Notes: generated from the letters alone by a model not told the origin. Shown: positions 43,830 to 53,655, numbered from the stretch's first letter. The stretch is 64,000 nt of DNA from Homoserinimonas sp. OAct 916 (GCF_003260275.1 NZ_QJHB01000001.1:1-64000); one strand, 5' to 3'. Translations and numbers: made by a program.

Positions 43830-45218
43830 TCAGCCGAAGAAGTTGATCGGCTTGACGATGTCGGCGTACATCAGCAACAGGCTCATCGCGCCCAGCACGG
43901 CGACGACCGCGAACGTGATCGGCATCAGCTTGGCCGTGTCGACGGGGCCCGGATCGCGCCGCTTGAACACCTTCGCGAACCAGCGGCGGATGCCCTCCCA
44001 CAGGGCACCGGCGATGTGGCCGCCATCCAGAGGCATCAAGGGGATCAGGTTGAACACGAGCAGGGCTACGTTCAGTGATGCCAGCAGCCCGATGAACGAG
44101 TACACCTTGTCCATGACCGGGATGGTATTGATCATGGCGATCTCCCCGGCCACTCGGCCGACGCCGACCACGCTGATCGGGCCGTTCGGGTCGCGCGGGG
44201 CCGTGCTGAATGCTGCGTTGGCGACGTCGACGAGCCGCTGCGGCAGGTGCAGGATCATGTTGCCGACCGCGGCAATGTTCTCGCCGACCGCTGGCAGCAC
44301 GGCGGTCACGGGCTGCCGCACCAGTTCGGAGGCCGGACCGATGCCGACGAAGCCGACATTCTGCAATTCGGGCTTGCCATCCGCGCCGTTGATCACGTTG
44401 CCCTCTGCGTCGAGGGCGTAACGCTCGGTCAACAGCGGTGTCAGGGCGAGCGTCTGCTGGGCGCCATCACGGTTGACCACCACGCTCAGCGTCTGCCCGG
44501 ACGCGTCACGGATCAGAGCCGTCGACTGGTTCCAACTGGTGATCGGCACGCCATCGATGGAAACAAGCGTGTCGCCCGGTTTGATCCCAGCAACGGCGGC
44601 CGGCGCCTTCGGGTCAGCCGCCGTGCAGGCCTGGCTCGTACTGGTCGCCGGCAATGCGCACTCCGAGACCGACCCGATCGTGGTCGACGGCATCGCCTGG
44701 CCGAACCCCATCAGCAGGATGGCGAACAACACCACCGCGATCAGGAGGTTCATGAACGGCCCACCGGCCATGATGATGACGCGCTTCCAGACCGGCAGGC
44801 GGTAGAAGGCGCGGTGATCCTCGCCCTCACCGATGGTGTCAGCAGACGCACGCCGAGCATCGTCGACCAGCGAACCGGTGAAGCCCCGCTTTACCGGCAC
44901 CGTGTCTCCGGCACCGTCTTGCACGAGAGTGTTGAAGAAACCCGTGCTGGCGGTGCGCATCCCGCCGCCAGATTTCACCGGCGGGAACATGCCGATCATG
45001 GCGATGTAACCGCCGAGGGGGATCATCTTGATGCCGTACTCGGTCTCGCCCCTCGTGCGCGACCACAGCGTTTTGCCGAATCCGATCATGTACTGGGTGA
45101 CCTTCACCCCGAACAGTTTTGCGGGCACCAGGTGCCCGATCTCGTGCAACCCGATCGACACGGCCAGGCCGACCACCATGATGGCGACGCCGAGGAGGAA
45201 CAAGAGAATGGAATCCAC
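43830..45218 (-). CDS. site-2-type membrane zinc metalloprotease (RseP/Rip1 family)
   Basis: Intramembrane protease that cuts anti-sigma factors or other membrane proteins. 462 residues: zinc site HEIGH (25-29) in the first helix, a membrane domain, a PDZ region (AVAGIKPGDTLVSIDGVPI, near 208-226), and the C-terminal active-site segment NLIPLMPLDGGHIAGALWE with the third ligand Asp. The GTG start is leaderless, TACCCT (45225-45230) being six bases upstream. In many actinobacteria this gene sits between dxr and ispG; here neither neighbour is present. Confidence 0.9.
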   Translation of the reverse strand: MDSILLFLLGVAIMVVGLAVSIGLHEIGHLVPAKLFGVKVTQYMIGFGKTLWSRTRGETEYGIKMIPLGGYIAMIGMFPPVKSGGGMRTASTGFFNTLVQDGAGDTVPVKRGFTGSLVDDARRASADTIGEGEDHRAFYRLPVWKRVIIMAGGPFMNLLIAVVLFAILLMGFGQAMPSTTIGSVSECALPATSTSQACTAADPKAPAAVAGIKPGDTLVSIDGVPITSWNQSTALIRDASGQTLSVVVNRDGAQQTLALTPLLTERYALDAEGNVINGADGKPELQNVGFVGIGPASELVRQPVTAVLPAVGENIAAVGNMILHLPQRLVDVANAAFSTAPRDPNGPISVVGVGRVAGEIAMINTIPVMDKVYSFIGLLASLNVALLVFNLIPLMPLDGGHIAGALWEGIRRWFAKVFKRRDPGPVDTAKLMPITFAVVAVLGAMSLLLMYADIVKPINFFG

Positions 45219-45300
45219 GGTCTCAGGGTAACCGCTGAAACCTGTGGGCGCGCTGGCCGAAACCTGAGGGTCTCGGATGCCGCGGGAGCCGGCTCTGCGC

Positions 45301-45774
45301 CTACGACGCGATGAGGGTGACCGGTTCGTGTGAAACCGGGAAGTTCACCGATCGGGCGATGAAGCATTTGCCGGCCGCCTCGGCATGCAGCTGTGTCATC
45401 AGTTCGGCCTGCTCGGCATCGGTGATCGTGACCACGGGTTTGAGCGTGACGCCTGTGAACTGTCCGCCGCCATCAGGGGTCTGCTCCATCACTCCTCGGG
45501 CGTCGTCTCGATAATCGGTGACGATGACACCGTGCAGGACTGCAACGTGCAGGAAGGAGAGCATATGGCACTGCGCGAGGGCCGCCACCAGAAGGTCTTC
45601 CGGGTTCCAGCGGTCGGCGTTTCCGTGGAACACCCGCGCTGCGGAGCCGGCGATCGGTGCCTTACCCGCGGCGGTCAGCTCAAGTTCCCGGCCGTATTCA
45701 CGGTAGCCGCTGGTGCCGGTGCCCCGGTTGCCCTGCCAGGTGCACGAGACCTCGAAATGGTGTTCGTTCAACAA
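45301..45774 (-). CDS. OsmC family peroxide-reducing protein
   Basis: A 157-residue OsmC/Ohr-fold protein. Peroxidatic Cys in LVAALAQCHMLSFLHVA and resolving-type Cys in AAGKCFIARSVNFPVSHEP, spaced as in the OsmC subgroup; GTGTSGYREYGRELEL is the N-terminal strand pair. It would reduce organic hydroperoxides with a dithiol partner. The start is set at TTG 45774 (a second TTG follows directly), with GGGAG upstream; the open frame extends to 45891, but that would overlap the divergent gabT start. Confidence 0.8.
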   Translation of the reverse strand: MLNEHHFEVSCTWQGNRGTGTSGYREYGRELELTAAGKAPIAGSAARVFHGNADRWNPEDLLVAALAQCHMLSFLHVAVLHGVIVTDYRDDARGVMEQTPDGGGQFTGVTLKPVVTITDAEQAELMTQLHAEAAGKCFIARSVNFPVSHEPVTLIAS

Positions 45775-45820
45775 TTCTTCAGCTCCCGACCCGTGGCTAC
45801 TCCCACTGGAGTAAATGCTA

Positions 45821-45848
45821 TCGACAAACTTCCGGGCAACGATAAGCT
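45821..45848 (+). promoter_or_regulatory. candidate gabT promoter
   Basis: TCGACA (45821-45826), 16-base spacer, TAAGCT (45843-45848). The ribosome binding site GGAGGA (45849-45854) is close behind, so the leader would be very short, and either the -10 or the Shine-Dalgarno reading may be accidental. Confidence 0.3.
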
Positions 45849-45857
45849 GGAGGAACC

Positions 45858-47237
45858 ATGACTGACACACTTTCTGCCCCCGCATCCGCATCGTCCGCCG
45901 CTTCCAAGTACAGCGTTCCCCAGGAACGCCGTATTGTCACGGCCATACCCGGACCACGGTCCGTCGAACTGCACAAACGACGCCAGGCCGTCGTGCCGGT
46001 CGGGGTGTCGTCCGTTCTGCCGGTTTACATCGCCCGCGCAAACGGGGCGATCGTGGTCGACGTCGACGGCAACCAGTTCATCGACCTCGGCGCCGGGATC
46101 GGCGTGACCACCATCGGACACACCGACGCCGCAGTGGTGCGAGCCGCCCACGAGCAGATCGATGACGTGTTGCACACCCTGTTCACGGTCACGCCTTATG
46201 AGGAGTACGTGCGCGTCGCCGAGCTGCTGGCCGAGCACACGCCAGGCGATTTCGCCAAGAAGACCGTCCTGATCAACGCGGGCGCCGAGGCCGTGGAGAA
46301 TGGCGTGAAGATCGCCCGCAAATACACCGGGCGAAACGGTGTCGCGGTGCTCGACGACGCCTACCACGGTCGCACCAACCTCACCATGGCGATGAACTTC
46401 AAGGCGGCCCCGTACGCGACCGGGTTCGGCCCGCTCGCCGGCGACGTCTACCGCGCCCCGAACTCCTACCCGTACCACGACGGCTTGAGCGGCGCAGACG
46501 CCGCCAAGCGCACCATCGCCTATCTGGAGAAGTCCGTCGGCGCCGAAGACCTGGCCTGCCTGGTGGTCGAGCCGATCCAGGGTGAGGGCGGTTTCATCGT
46601 TCCAGCCGACGGGTTCCTTCCGGCCCTGCAGGAGTGGTGCACCGCCAACGGGATCGTCTTCATCGCCGATGAGATCCAGTCGGGTCTCGCGCGCACCGGC
46701 GCCTGGTACGCGAGCGAGCACTTCGGCCTGGTGCCGGACATGGTGTTGAGCGCGAAGGGCATCGCCGGCGGTCTCCCTCTGGCTGCTGTCACCGGCCGCG
46801 CCGAAATCATGGACTGTGCCCAGCCCGGTGGCCTCGGCGGCACGTTCGGCGGAAACCCGGTGGCCGCAGCCGCCGCGGTCGCCGTGTTCGAGCAGATCGC
46901 CGCAGGAAACTTGTTGGCCGAGGCGACTCGCATCCAGAACACTTTGGTGCCCGCGTTGGAGAAGCTGAAGCAGAAGTACGACGTCATCGGAGACATCCGC
47001 GGTATCGGGGCGATGATCGCGATCGAGCTCGTGGCTCCGGGCACCGGAGACACCACCAAGGAGCCGAACGCGGCCGCCGTCAGCGCCATCGCGGCGTACG
47101 CGGCGCAGCAGGGCGTCATCCTGCTGACCGCCGGCACCTACGGCAACGTGATCCGGTTCCTGCCGAGCCTGGCGCTCACCGACGAACTGATCCTCGACGC
47201 GGTCAGCGTGGTGGACGACGCACTCGCAACACTGTGA
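45858..47237 (+). CDS. gabT: 4-aminobutyrate--2-oxoglutarate transaminase
   Basis: PLP enzyme converting GABA and 2-oxoglutarate to succinate semialdehyde and glutamate. 459 residues of class III aminotransferase: FIDLGAGIGVTTIGH, INAGAEAVENGVKIARKYTGR (phosphate-binding), VVEPIQGEGGFIVP, IADEIQSGLARTG with the PLP-ring Asp, and the Schiff-base Lys in LSAKGIAGGLPLAAV. GGAGGA precedes the ATG. The downstream asparaginase gene overlaps by four bases, so the two are co-translated. No succinate semialdehyde dehydrogenase is adjacent. Confidence 0.93.
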   Translation: MTDTLSAPASASSAASKYSVPQERRIVTAIPGPRSVELHKRRQAVVPVGVSSVLPVYIARANGAIVVDVDGNQFIDLGAGIGVTTIGHTDAAVVRAAHEQIDDVLHTLFTVTPYEEYVRVAELLAEHTPGDFAKKTVLINAGAEAVENGVKIARKYTGRNGVAVLDDAYHGRTNLTMAMNFKAAPYATGFGPLAGDVYRAPNSYPYHDGLSGADAAKRTIAYLEKSVGAEDLACLVVEPIQGEGGFIVPADGFLPALQEWCTANGIVFIADEIQSGLARTGAWYASEHFGLVPDMVLSAKGIAGGLPLAAVTGRAEIMDCAQPGGLGGTFGGNPVAAAAAVAVFEQIAAGNLLAEATRIQNTLVPALEKLKQKYDVIGDIRGIGAMIAIELVAPGTGDTTKEPNAAAVSAIAAYAAQQGVILLTAGTYGNVIRFLPSLALTDELILDAVSVVDDALATL

Positions 47238-48271
47238 CGGCCGGCGCCGGGACAACGCCCCGGCCTGAGCGTTCGGGCACGTTCCAGGTGGCTGATGCTG
47301 CCCAGTTGGCTGTGGTCGAACGCAGTGGGTTCGTCGAGTCACGGCACGCCGGCAGTGCCGTCGTCACCGCGGCAGACGGCACGGTCATTCGAGCTGTCGG
47401 CGCGCCGGACGCGCCGGTTCTCGCCCGCTCCTGCCTGAAGCCGTTCCAGGCAATCGCAATGTTGAGCGCCGGCGCGCCCCTCGCCGGCCCCACCGCTGTG
47501 ATCGCCACGGCCAGCCACACAGGCACCGACGGGCACGTCGAACTGGTGGACGCGTTGCTGGCTGAGGCCGGTCTCGGCCGGGATGCGTTGCGTTGCCCGG
47601 TCGACTGGCCCGGCGATCCAGCCGCACGTGCCGCCGCCCGACAGCGCGGCGACGGCAAGCAGACCGTCTACATGAACTGTTCCGGCAAGCACGCGGCCAT
47701 GCTGCTGACCTGCGTGCGAAACGGATGGTCGCTGCCCGACTATCTGTCCCCCGACCATCCGTTGCAACGACTGATCCTCACGACGATCGAGGAGTTCACC
47801 GGCGAACAGGTGCACGCGGCGGCGACCGACGGCTGCGGCGCCCCCGTCTACGCGCTTTCGCTGACCGCGCTCGCACGCGGTATCGGCCGGCTGGGCGCCG
47901 CGCCGGGCAGGCACCCCGAAGTTGGCAGCCTCGACCACTACGCACGCATCCTGGCCGACGCCATCCTCGCCAACGGGTGGGTGATCGAGGGGCCCGGGCG
48001 CCCGAACCAGATCGTCGCAGACAGGCTCGGCCTGGTGGCCAAGCTCGGCGCCGAGGGCGTGCTTGTGATGGCGGCACCCGACGGTGTCGCCGTTGCCGTG
48101 AAGATGCTCGACGGCTCGTCACGGGCGACCACGGCGGTCGGATTGGAACTGCTCGCCGAAGCGGGTGCCATCGACCATACGGCCGTCGCCGAAGTACTTC
48201 CCCTCCTGGATCTGACGATCTTTGGGGGCACCGAACGAGTTGGCGAGATCCGCGCAGACATCGTCGACTGA
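47234..48271 (+). CDS. asparaginase (Rhizobium AnsA-type family)
   Basis: Hydrolyses L-asparagine to aspartate and ammonia. 345 residues of the serine/lysine-dependent family typified by Rhizobium etli asparaginase, unrelated to E. coli AnsB: ARSCLKPFQA near 57-66 (Ser-x-x-Lys), ASHTGTDGHV, a conserved Cys-containing NCSGKHAAML near 140-149, and DGCGAPVYALSL near 197-208. GTG 47234 overlaps the gabT stop (GTGA). Co-expression with GABA transaminase suggests use of amino acids as nitrogen sources (inference). Confidence 0.9.
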   Translation: MTAGAGTTPRPERSGTFQVADAAQLAVVERSGFVESRHAGSAVVTAADGTVIRAVGAPDAPVLARSCLKPFQAIAMLSAGAPLAGPTAVIATASHTGTDGHVELVDALLAEAGLGRDALRCPVDWPGDPAARAAARQRGDGKQTVYMNCSGKHAAMLLTCVRNGWSLPDYLSPDHPLQRLILTTIEEFTGEQVHAAATDGCGAPVYALSLTALARGIGRLGAAPGRHPEVGSLDHYARILADAILANGWVIEGPGRPNQIVADRLGLVAKLGAEGVLVMAAPDGVAVAVKMLDGSSRATTAVGLELLAEAGAIDHTAVAEVLPLLDLTIFGGTERVGEIRADIVD

Positions 48272-48276
48272 CGGTG

Positions 48277-51200
48277 TCAGTCGGTGGGCCAGCGGGCGCG
48301 TCCGACTTCCCCGCCTGGCGCAAGCAACCACACCCGCGACGCGCCGACTTCGAGAGGCGGCGGTACGTCCCGGCTGCGGGTGAGCATTCGGTATTCGGCG
48401 ACGCTGCACCCGTCGAACACCAACGTGCAACTGCGGCGCAGCCTGCCGAACAACGCCGGTTGGGATTGCCAGTGGTCGGTGTCTCCGACCAGTATCGTCG
48501 CCGATCGATGCTGGAGGATGAGTTCGCCACCGCGGCCTGACGTGGGATCGTGGTGAGCATTCATCGACACATCCCCGTCGGCATACGCCCGGGCCTGTTC
48601 GACCTCGTGCCCGATATCGACAACCCTCGGCGCCGCGCCAGGAAACTCGCGCAACTGGCGGGCACGCCGCCTGGGCCAGGCGCTGACCAGCAGATATCCG
48701 TGCCCCGGCACGAACTCCACAACGGCCGGTTGCGGCTCCGGAGCACCAGAAACAGCATCCGTCACCGCGAGTTGCACCCGATGCTGCCGATGAATCCCGC
48801 CGCCCGGCGGCAGCGCGGCATCCCACTGTGACGCCGCGCCCCCGGCCAACACGTGTTCCTGGCTGCTGGTCATCCGCAGCATGATCGTCTGTTCGAATAA
48901 CGACAGGATGGCGGCGAGTCCCGTGGCCCGCCGGGTCGTGGCCACGAGCTGGATCCCCACCTGCGAACCATCACGTGCAAGCAGGTGCACGGCGTCCAGG
49001 AAGTCCTGGCTGTGCTCGACCGGGATTCGGCTGACCAACGAGTCGAGGTCATCGATCAGCAGCAGGGTTGCGGCACCTCGGCTGCCCGAGGCCGCCCGCT
49101 GGGCCAGGTCTGTGACCGTATCCCAGGCCCCCTCGATTCCGCGTGGAACCAGGCGTACCTGGCGCGTCGATCGAGACTGCACGGCCAACAGGTGCAGGCA
49201 GCTGGTCTTTCCTGTGCGTGCGGCCCCGAGCAGCAAGAGGTTTCCGTCGACGGCCGGGCGATAGCGCAACACCTCCTGCTTCTGCTCCTCGGGAAGATCG
49301 GTGACGCCGAGTACGAATTCGTCTGCCACGTCCGCGACCGGTGGTTCTCCATTGTTGGGTGCCGCAGCCTGCACCAGCGCAGGCAGGGCTTCGAGCCCGA
49401 TGACTGCCGGCAACGGATCAAGCCACGGTCGGCGCGGCGGAGCCGGCCCGGCCTCGAAGCGCGCGCGGGCGTGCATGATCATCTCGGTGTCGGTCGTGGC
49501 AACCATGAAACCCACGGGCCCGCCGGAGGCGGCCAAGCAGCAGGCGCCGGGCGATGCGGCCGGGAGCATCACAGCGGCGTTTGTGCCGATCACTGCCTCA
49601 CTGTCGGGCGCGTTGTTGACCCTCAGGGACAGGCGGAGGTTACAGTTCGCACGAAGCGCGTCACGCACCACCCCAGCCGGACGTTGAGTGCAGAGGATGA
49701 GGTGCAATCCCAGAGACCGGCCGCGGGCAGCGATATCCACGAACAACTCGTAGAGATCCGGGAAGTCGTCGAGCATGGCGGCGAACTCATCGACGACCAC
49801 GACCAACCGAGGCAACGTCTCCCCGGTCAACTCGGTGATATCACGCGCACCGGCTCGGTGCAGCACGCTCTCGCGATACGTGATCTCTGCGCCGACGCTG
49901 GCCAGCGCCCGGGTCGCCTCGGTGCGGCCGAGGTCGGTGATCACTCCGACGCAATGCGGCAGGGCTGCCAGCGGGGCAAAAGCCGCTCCCCCTTTGAAAT
50001 CGACCAGGAGGAAGGTCACCGACTCCGGCGAATAGGACGCTGCCATCGCTGTCACCCAGGTGATCAGGAGTTCGCTCTTGCCGCTGCCGGTGGTTCCACC
50101 GACGAGGGCGTGCGGCCCATCGGCAACGAGGTCGAGTGTGATTGTCTCCTGGGCCGCCCGGCCGACCGGAGCAGCCAGGTTCGAACGGGGCCCCGACGGC
50201 CCGGTGCCGAAAACCTGTGATCCGGGCGAACGGTGATCCAACAGGTTCGCCAGTTGCACGGGCGAGAACATCTCACCGGAGGAAACTACTCCGCGGTCGT
50301 GTGCGTGTGCACGGAGCACCTGCGCGAATTCCGCCGCTTCCGCCGCCGAGACCAATTCGCAGGACACCCGCTCCCCCGGCCCGGCCCCCACGATGATCCT
50401 TGCGTGATCGGCTCCGGCGACATCGACGAGCGTCGCGCACTGGGCCGGCAGCCGCCGGACATCGGGCGCCACCACCATCAGGCTCCGAATTTTTTCAGCC
50501 TCCGAGCCAATCGTCCCCGGCGTCACTGCCGACCGTTTCTCGGTAGCGCGTCGGCTGCCGTCGAACAGATCGACCACCTCGAACACGGTTCGCGCCGATC
50601 CAGGCGCGAACTGTGCCTGCAGGTTCCCCTCCCGGTGCGGCAGGCTGCGTGCCCAGTCCCATTCCGGGGTTGTCGGAAGCCGGAGGTGCAGCGATTCCGG
50701 CGGCAGCCGGTTGAGCAGTTGAACCAGATAGCCGCGGGCGATCGCGCGAACGATGGTCGGCGGACCGCAGATCGCGATCCCACCCGCACAGTCGCCCACC
50801 ACCGGGGCATTCGGGATGATTGCCGCGGCACGTCGAAGGGCTGCGACCCGCGAATCCTCCGCGCCACCGGGCGGATCCTCCAGTCGCAGGCCACTCGGAA
50901 CTGAGCCGAACCCCAACGCCACCAGCTGACGGGCATCCACGTCGCGCCACCGGCTGTCACCGCCGGCGTCACGGCTCAACAGTTCGCGGGCTCCTGGGTT
51001 CTGCACACGAAGGATCTCTCGTCGCCGGCCGATCTCTGCGGGCACGCAATTCTCGAGGTGCACCAGCGCGGCCTCGTGCGCTGCCAACTCGCGCAATCGC
51101 TGCCGTCGCCGCCCGCGCCTCTGGTCGACCACCCCGGCCACGGCGACGATCGGCCCGAGGGCGGCGAAGACCAGCACGAATGGGCTACCGGTCATCAGCC

Positions 51201-51351
51201 AGATCGCCACAGCACCGATCACCGGTGCGACAGCGCCGATCACCGGAAAGCCCGGGGCCGTACCGAGCGGGGGCCTGGTCGGCACGGCGAAGGTGCGGGC
51301 CAGCTGTTCTCCCTGCTGGGTTCCGGCGCGGTCGTCGAACGGATGCTGCAC
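48277..51351 (-). CDS. FtsK/SpoIIIE-type ATPase (EccC-like, type VII secretion-related)
   Basis: A 1024-residue membrane ATPase. Two membrane helices (about 35-53 and 56-75) are followed by a positively charged segment and two FtsK/SpoIIIE domains. The first has Walker A GGTTGSGKS (418-426), Walker B LVVVVDEF (516-523), and the GRSLGLHLILCTQRPAGVV stretch of EccC/SpoIIIE ATPases. The second has Walker A GAARTGKTS (709-717) and LLLIDDLDSL. This domain order matches EccC/EssC motors that recruit WXG100 substrates, though shorter than EccC. No WXG100, EccB, EccD or mycosin gene is in the window; they could lie past the right edge. The GTG start has only a weak ribosome binding site. Confidence 0.82.
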   Translation of the reverse strand: MQHPFDDRAGTQQGEQLARTFAVPTRPPLGTAPGFPVIGAVAPVIGAVAIWLMTGSPFVLVFAALGPIVAVAGVVDQRRGRRRQRLRELAAHEAALVHLENCVPAEIGRRREILRVQNPGARELLSRDAGGDSRWRDVDARQLVALGFGSVPSGLRLEDPPGGAEDSRVAALRRAAAIIPNAPVVGDCAGGIAICGPPTIVRAIARGYLVQLLNRLPPESLHLRLPTTPEWDWARSLPHREGNLQAQFAPGSARTVFEVVDLFDGSRRATEKRSAVTPGTIGSEAEKIRSLMVVAPDVRRLPAQCATLVDVAGADHARIIVGAGPGERVSCELVSAAEAAEFAQVLRAHAHDRGVVSSGEMFSPVQLANLLDHRSPGSQVFGTGPSGPRSNLAAPVGRAAQETITLDLVADGPHALVGGTTGSGKSELLITWVTAMAASYSPESVTFLLVDFKGGAAFAPLAALPHCVGVITDLGRTEATRALASVGAEITYRESVLHRAGARDITELTGETLPRLVVVVDEFAAMLDDFPDLYELFVDIAARGRSLGLHLILCTQRPAGVVRDALRANCNLRLSLRVNNAPDSEAVIGTNAAVMLPAASPGACCLAASGGPVGFMVATTDTEMIMHARARFEAGPAPPRRPWLDPLPAVIGLEALPALVQAAAPNNGEPPVADVADEFVLGVTDLPEEQKQEVLRYRPAVDGNLLLLGAARTGKTSCLHLLAVQSRSTRQVRLVPRGIEGAWDTVTDLAQRAASGSRGAATLLLIDDLDSLVSRIPVEHSQDFLDAVHLLARDGSQVGIQLVATTRRATGLAAILSLFEQTIMLRMTSSQEHVLAGGAASQWDAALPPGGGIHRQHRVQLAVTDAVSGAPEPQPAVVEFVPGHGYLLVSAWPRRRARQLREFPGAAPRVVDIGHEVEQARAYADGDVSMNAHHDPTSGRGGELILQHRSATILVGDTDHWQSQPALFGRLRRSCTLVFDGCSVAEYRMLTRSRDVPPPLEVGASRVWLLAPGGEVGRARWPTD

Positions 51352-51475
51352 AAAGGTATCCCAACACGGATCGATAGCCGCTCGTGGCCCGGAGCACCTG
51401 ATTGTTCAGAGGAGGGCGCAGGGCTGTGGCGGTCGGAGCAGTGACCCGCACGGCAGTGCTGTGCCTCGCAGGGGT

Positions 51476-52843
51476 TCAGGCCCGGCCGTGGATCGCCCGC
51501 GACCGCCGGGAGAGGGCATCGATGATCACCGCAACCAGCAGTACCGCCCCGGTGACCATATACCGGATCGAGGAGTCCAGACTGAGCAGCGTCAGCCCGC
51601 TCGCGATCGACTGGATGACCACGATGCCGAGCAACGCCGACCAGGCGCTTCCGCGACCGCCGAACAGGCTGGTACCACCGATCACGGCCGCGGCGATGGC
51701 GGTCAGGTTGGTGTCGCCACCACCGCTGCTCTGGTTTGCGGCCGCCAACCGCCCCGCTGCCAACAGTCCGCCCAATGCCGCCAACGTCGTCGACAACACG
51801 AAGACCGAGAAGAAGACTCGATTGACCCGTATTCCGGCACGGCGCGCGGCTTCCACACTGCCGCCGACGGCAAACACCGAGCGCCCCCAGCGGGTTCGGG
51901 TCAGTGCATAGTTCAGAATGACGACGAGGGCCATGAACACCACGAACATCAGACCAACGCCGCGGTTCGTGTTCAAATACCAGAACGCAACGCCGAGCAG
52001 GAGGAACAGCAGGATGCTGCGGATCACGATCTCGACTGCCGGGACCGCCTCCAATTCGGCCTGCTTACGCCTGACGGCGGCAAGGTAGGCCGTGATCCCA
52101 TACCCGGCCCCGGCGACCACCGCGACGAGGTAGGACAGCCACGGCGGCAGGAACATCTGCTGGGCGAACCTGACGATCCAGGAGTCGAACGGAATATTGA
52201 TCGAGCCCAGAGAGCCCAGCACATATAGTTGCAGGCCAAGTATGCCCAGCAGGCCGGCGAGGGTGATCACGAAGCTGGGCACACCGAAACGGGTGTAGAG
52301 AAAACTGTAGAACAGCCCGATGATCGCTCCCACTGCGAGCGCCGCAACGATCGCCACCGGGAGCGGCCAGTTCCATTGGGTGAAACTCACTGCCAGGATC
52401 GCCGCTGCCAGACCGCTGATGGAACCGATCGACAGGTCGATCTGCGCCACCAGCAGGACCAGCACGACACCGAGGGCGATTGTTCCGATCGCTGCGCATT
52501 GCAGGGCAAGGTTCACGAGGTTGCTGCTGGAGAGGAAATCAGGGTTGAGAATGCCGAAGATCCCCCAGATCAGGATCACACCGATGACCACCGGCAGAGA
52601 GCCCAGATCGCCCGTCCTGGTCCGTGAGACGAACCCTCGCCACGCGCCCATTGGTGAGCGGGCGTCCAGGCTCTCTTCCTCGAAGACGACTTCAGCCACA
52701 GTCTCGTCAGCCGCTGTCTCGTCAGCCGCTGTCTCCTCGGCAACTGTCTCGTCAGCAACTGTCTCATCAGCAACAGTCTCGCCAACCACAGTCTCGTCGG
52801 CCCCACTCGCGTCAGGCCCGGCCGGAGCTTTCGGATCGCTCAT
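51476..52843 (-). CDS. sugar ABC transporter permease (XylH/RbsC type) with acidic repeat N-terminus
   Basis: A 455-residue permease with about ten helices; LVLLVAQIDLSIGSISGLAAAILA near 140-163 and TAIAAAVIGGTSLFGGRGSAW near 380-400 are signatures of the ribose/xylose permease group, and the length of the second half fits XylH. The first 65 residues are a soluble extension of repeated Asp-Glu-Thr-Val-Ala, encoded by a 15-bp tandem repeat, absent from ordinary XylH. ATG 52843 overlaps the ATPase stop (ATGA) and is the correct start; the open frame continues upstream inside the ATPase gene. Confidence 0.87.
   Translation of the reverse strand: MSDPKAPAGPDASGADETVVGETVADETVADETVAEETAADETAADETVAEVVFEEESLDARSPMGAWRGFVSRTRTGDLGSLPVVIGVILIWGIFGILNPDFLSSSNLVNLALQCAAIGTIALGVVLVLLVAQIDLSIGSISGLAAAILAVSFTQWNWPLPVAIVAALAVGAIIGLFYSFLYTRFGVPSFVITLAGLLGILGLQLYVLGSLGSINIPFDSWIVRFAQQMFLPPWLSYLVAVVAGAGYGITAYLAAVRRKQAELEAVPAVEIVIRSILLFLLLGVAFWYLNTNRGVGLMFVVFMALVVILNYALTRTRWGRSVFAVGGSVEAARRAGIRVNRVFFSVFVLSTTLAALGGLLAAGRLAAANQSSGGGDTNLTAIAAAVIGGTSLFGGRGSAWSALLGIVVIQSIASGLTLLSLDSSIRYMVTGAVLLVAVIIDALSRRSRAIHGRA
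52701..52805. repeat. 15-bp tandem repeat (7 units) in the permease N-terminus
   Basis: GTCTC recurs at 52701, 52716, 52731, 52746, 52761, 52776 and 52791, each the start of a 15-bp unit such as GTCTCGTCAGCAACT. Read on the minus strand the array encodes seven acidic pentapeptides (Ala-Asp-Glu-Thr-Val type). Confidence 0.92.
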
Positions 52844-53655
52844 GATCCGTCCTCGTGGCCACGGGTTCCGGAAGCACGCCGGGTCACCACGTTGTCGGTT
52901 GCCCCGGTGATCGCCGCGACGATGTCTTCCTGGGTGACCTGTCCAATGGGGAACTCGCCGTTGTTCCGGCCGAGCCGCAGCACGACCACTCGATCGGCAA
53001 CCGCCATCACATCGGCCATGTTGTGGCTGATCAGTACGACGCCGAGGCCGCGTTCGCGCAAACGCTCGATCAGGTTCAACACCTCGGCGGTCTGGGCAAC
53101 GCCCAAGGCTGCCGTGGGTTCGTCGAGGATGACGACCTTCGGGTCTCCCAGCAGGGAACGGGCGATCGCCACCGTCTGCCGTTGACCGCCCGAGAGGGAT
53201 GCGACCGCGATCCGCACAGAGGGGATCTTGGCCGACAACTGCCGCAGCAGAGTCCACGATCGTTTCTCCATCTCGATCTCGTTGAGGGCCAGGGTGCCGA
53301 TCTCCCGGCCGAGGAACAGGTTGGAGACCACGTCGAGGTTGTCACAGAGGGCGAGGTCCTGGAACACCGTTGCGATTCCGAGGTCACGTGAGTCGGTGGG
53401 GCTGGAGACGGTCACCCGCCGACCCTCGAACTCCATCGTTCCGCGGTCGGCCGGGTGCACCCCGGCCAGAATCTTCACCAGTGTCGACTTGCCGGCACCG
53501 TTGTCCCCAACAATGGCTACCACTTCGCGGGCGAAGATGTCCAGGTCCACCTCGGCCAGCGCCTGGACCGCACCGAAGCTTTTCCCCATTCCTCGCATCG
53601 TGAGCACCGGCGGGTCAGTCCTTGTCGGCGGCACGATCGGTTGGGCGAGAGTCAT
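52840..53655 (-). CDS. sugar ABC transporter ATP-binding protein, single-domain XylG type
   Basis: A 271-residue ATPase: Walker A GDNGAGKST (about 50-58), Q-loop VFQDLALCDNLDVVSNLFLGRE, signature LSGGQRQTVAIARSL, Walker B VVILDEPTAALGVAQT and ISHNMADVMAVADRVVVLRLGR. It is most like the N-terminal half of XylG/RbsA, which normally carry two fused ABC domains. Here there is one, so a homodimer would power transport. It follows the binding-protein gene by 115 bases and overlaps the permease gene by ATGA. Confidence 0.87.
   Translation of the reverse strand: MTLAQPIVPPTRTDPPVLTMRGMGKSFGAVQALAEVDLDIFAREVVAIVGDNGAGKSTLVKILAGVHPADRGTMEFEGRRVTVSSPTDSRDLGIATVFQDLALCDNLDVVSNLFLGREIGTLALNEIEMEKRSWTLLRQLSAKIPSVRIAVASLSGGQRQTVAIARSLLGDPKVVILDEPTAALGVAQTAEVLNLIERLRERGLGVVLISHNMADVMAVADRVVVLRLGRNNGEFPIGQVTQEDIVAAITGATDNVVTRRASGTRGHEDGS

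Noticed and set aside
52844-53257. Upstream extension of the XylH-type permease
   Set aside because: It lies out of frame inside the ATPase gene; the ATGA overlap at 52840-52843 marks the real start.
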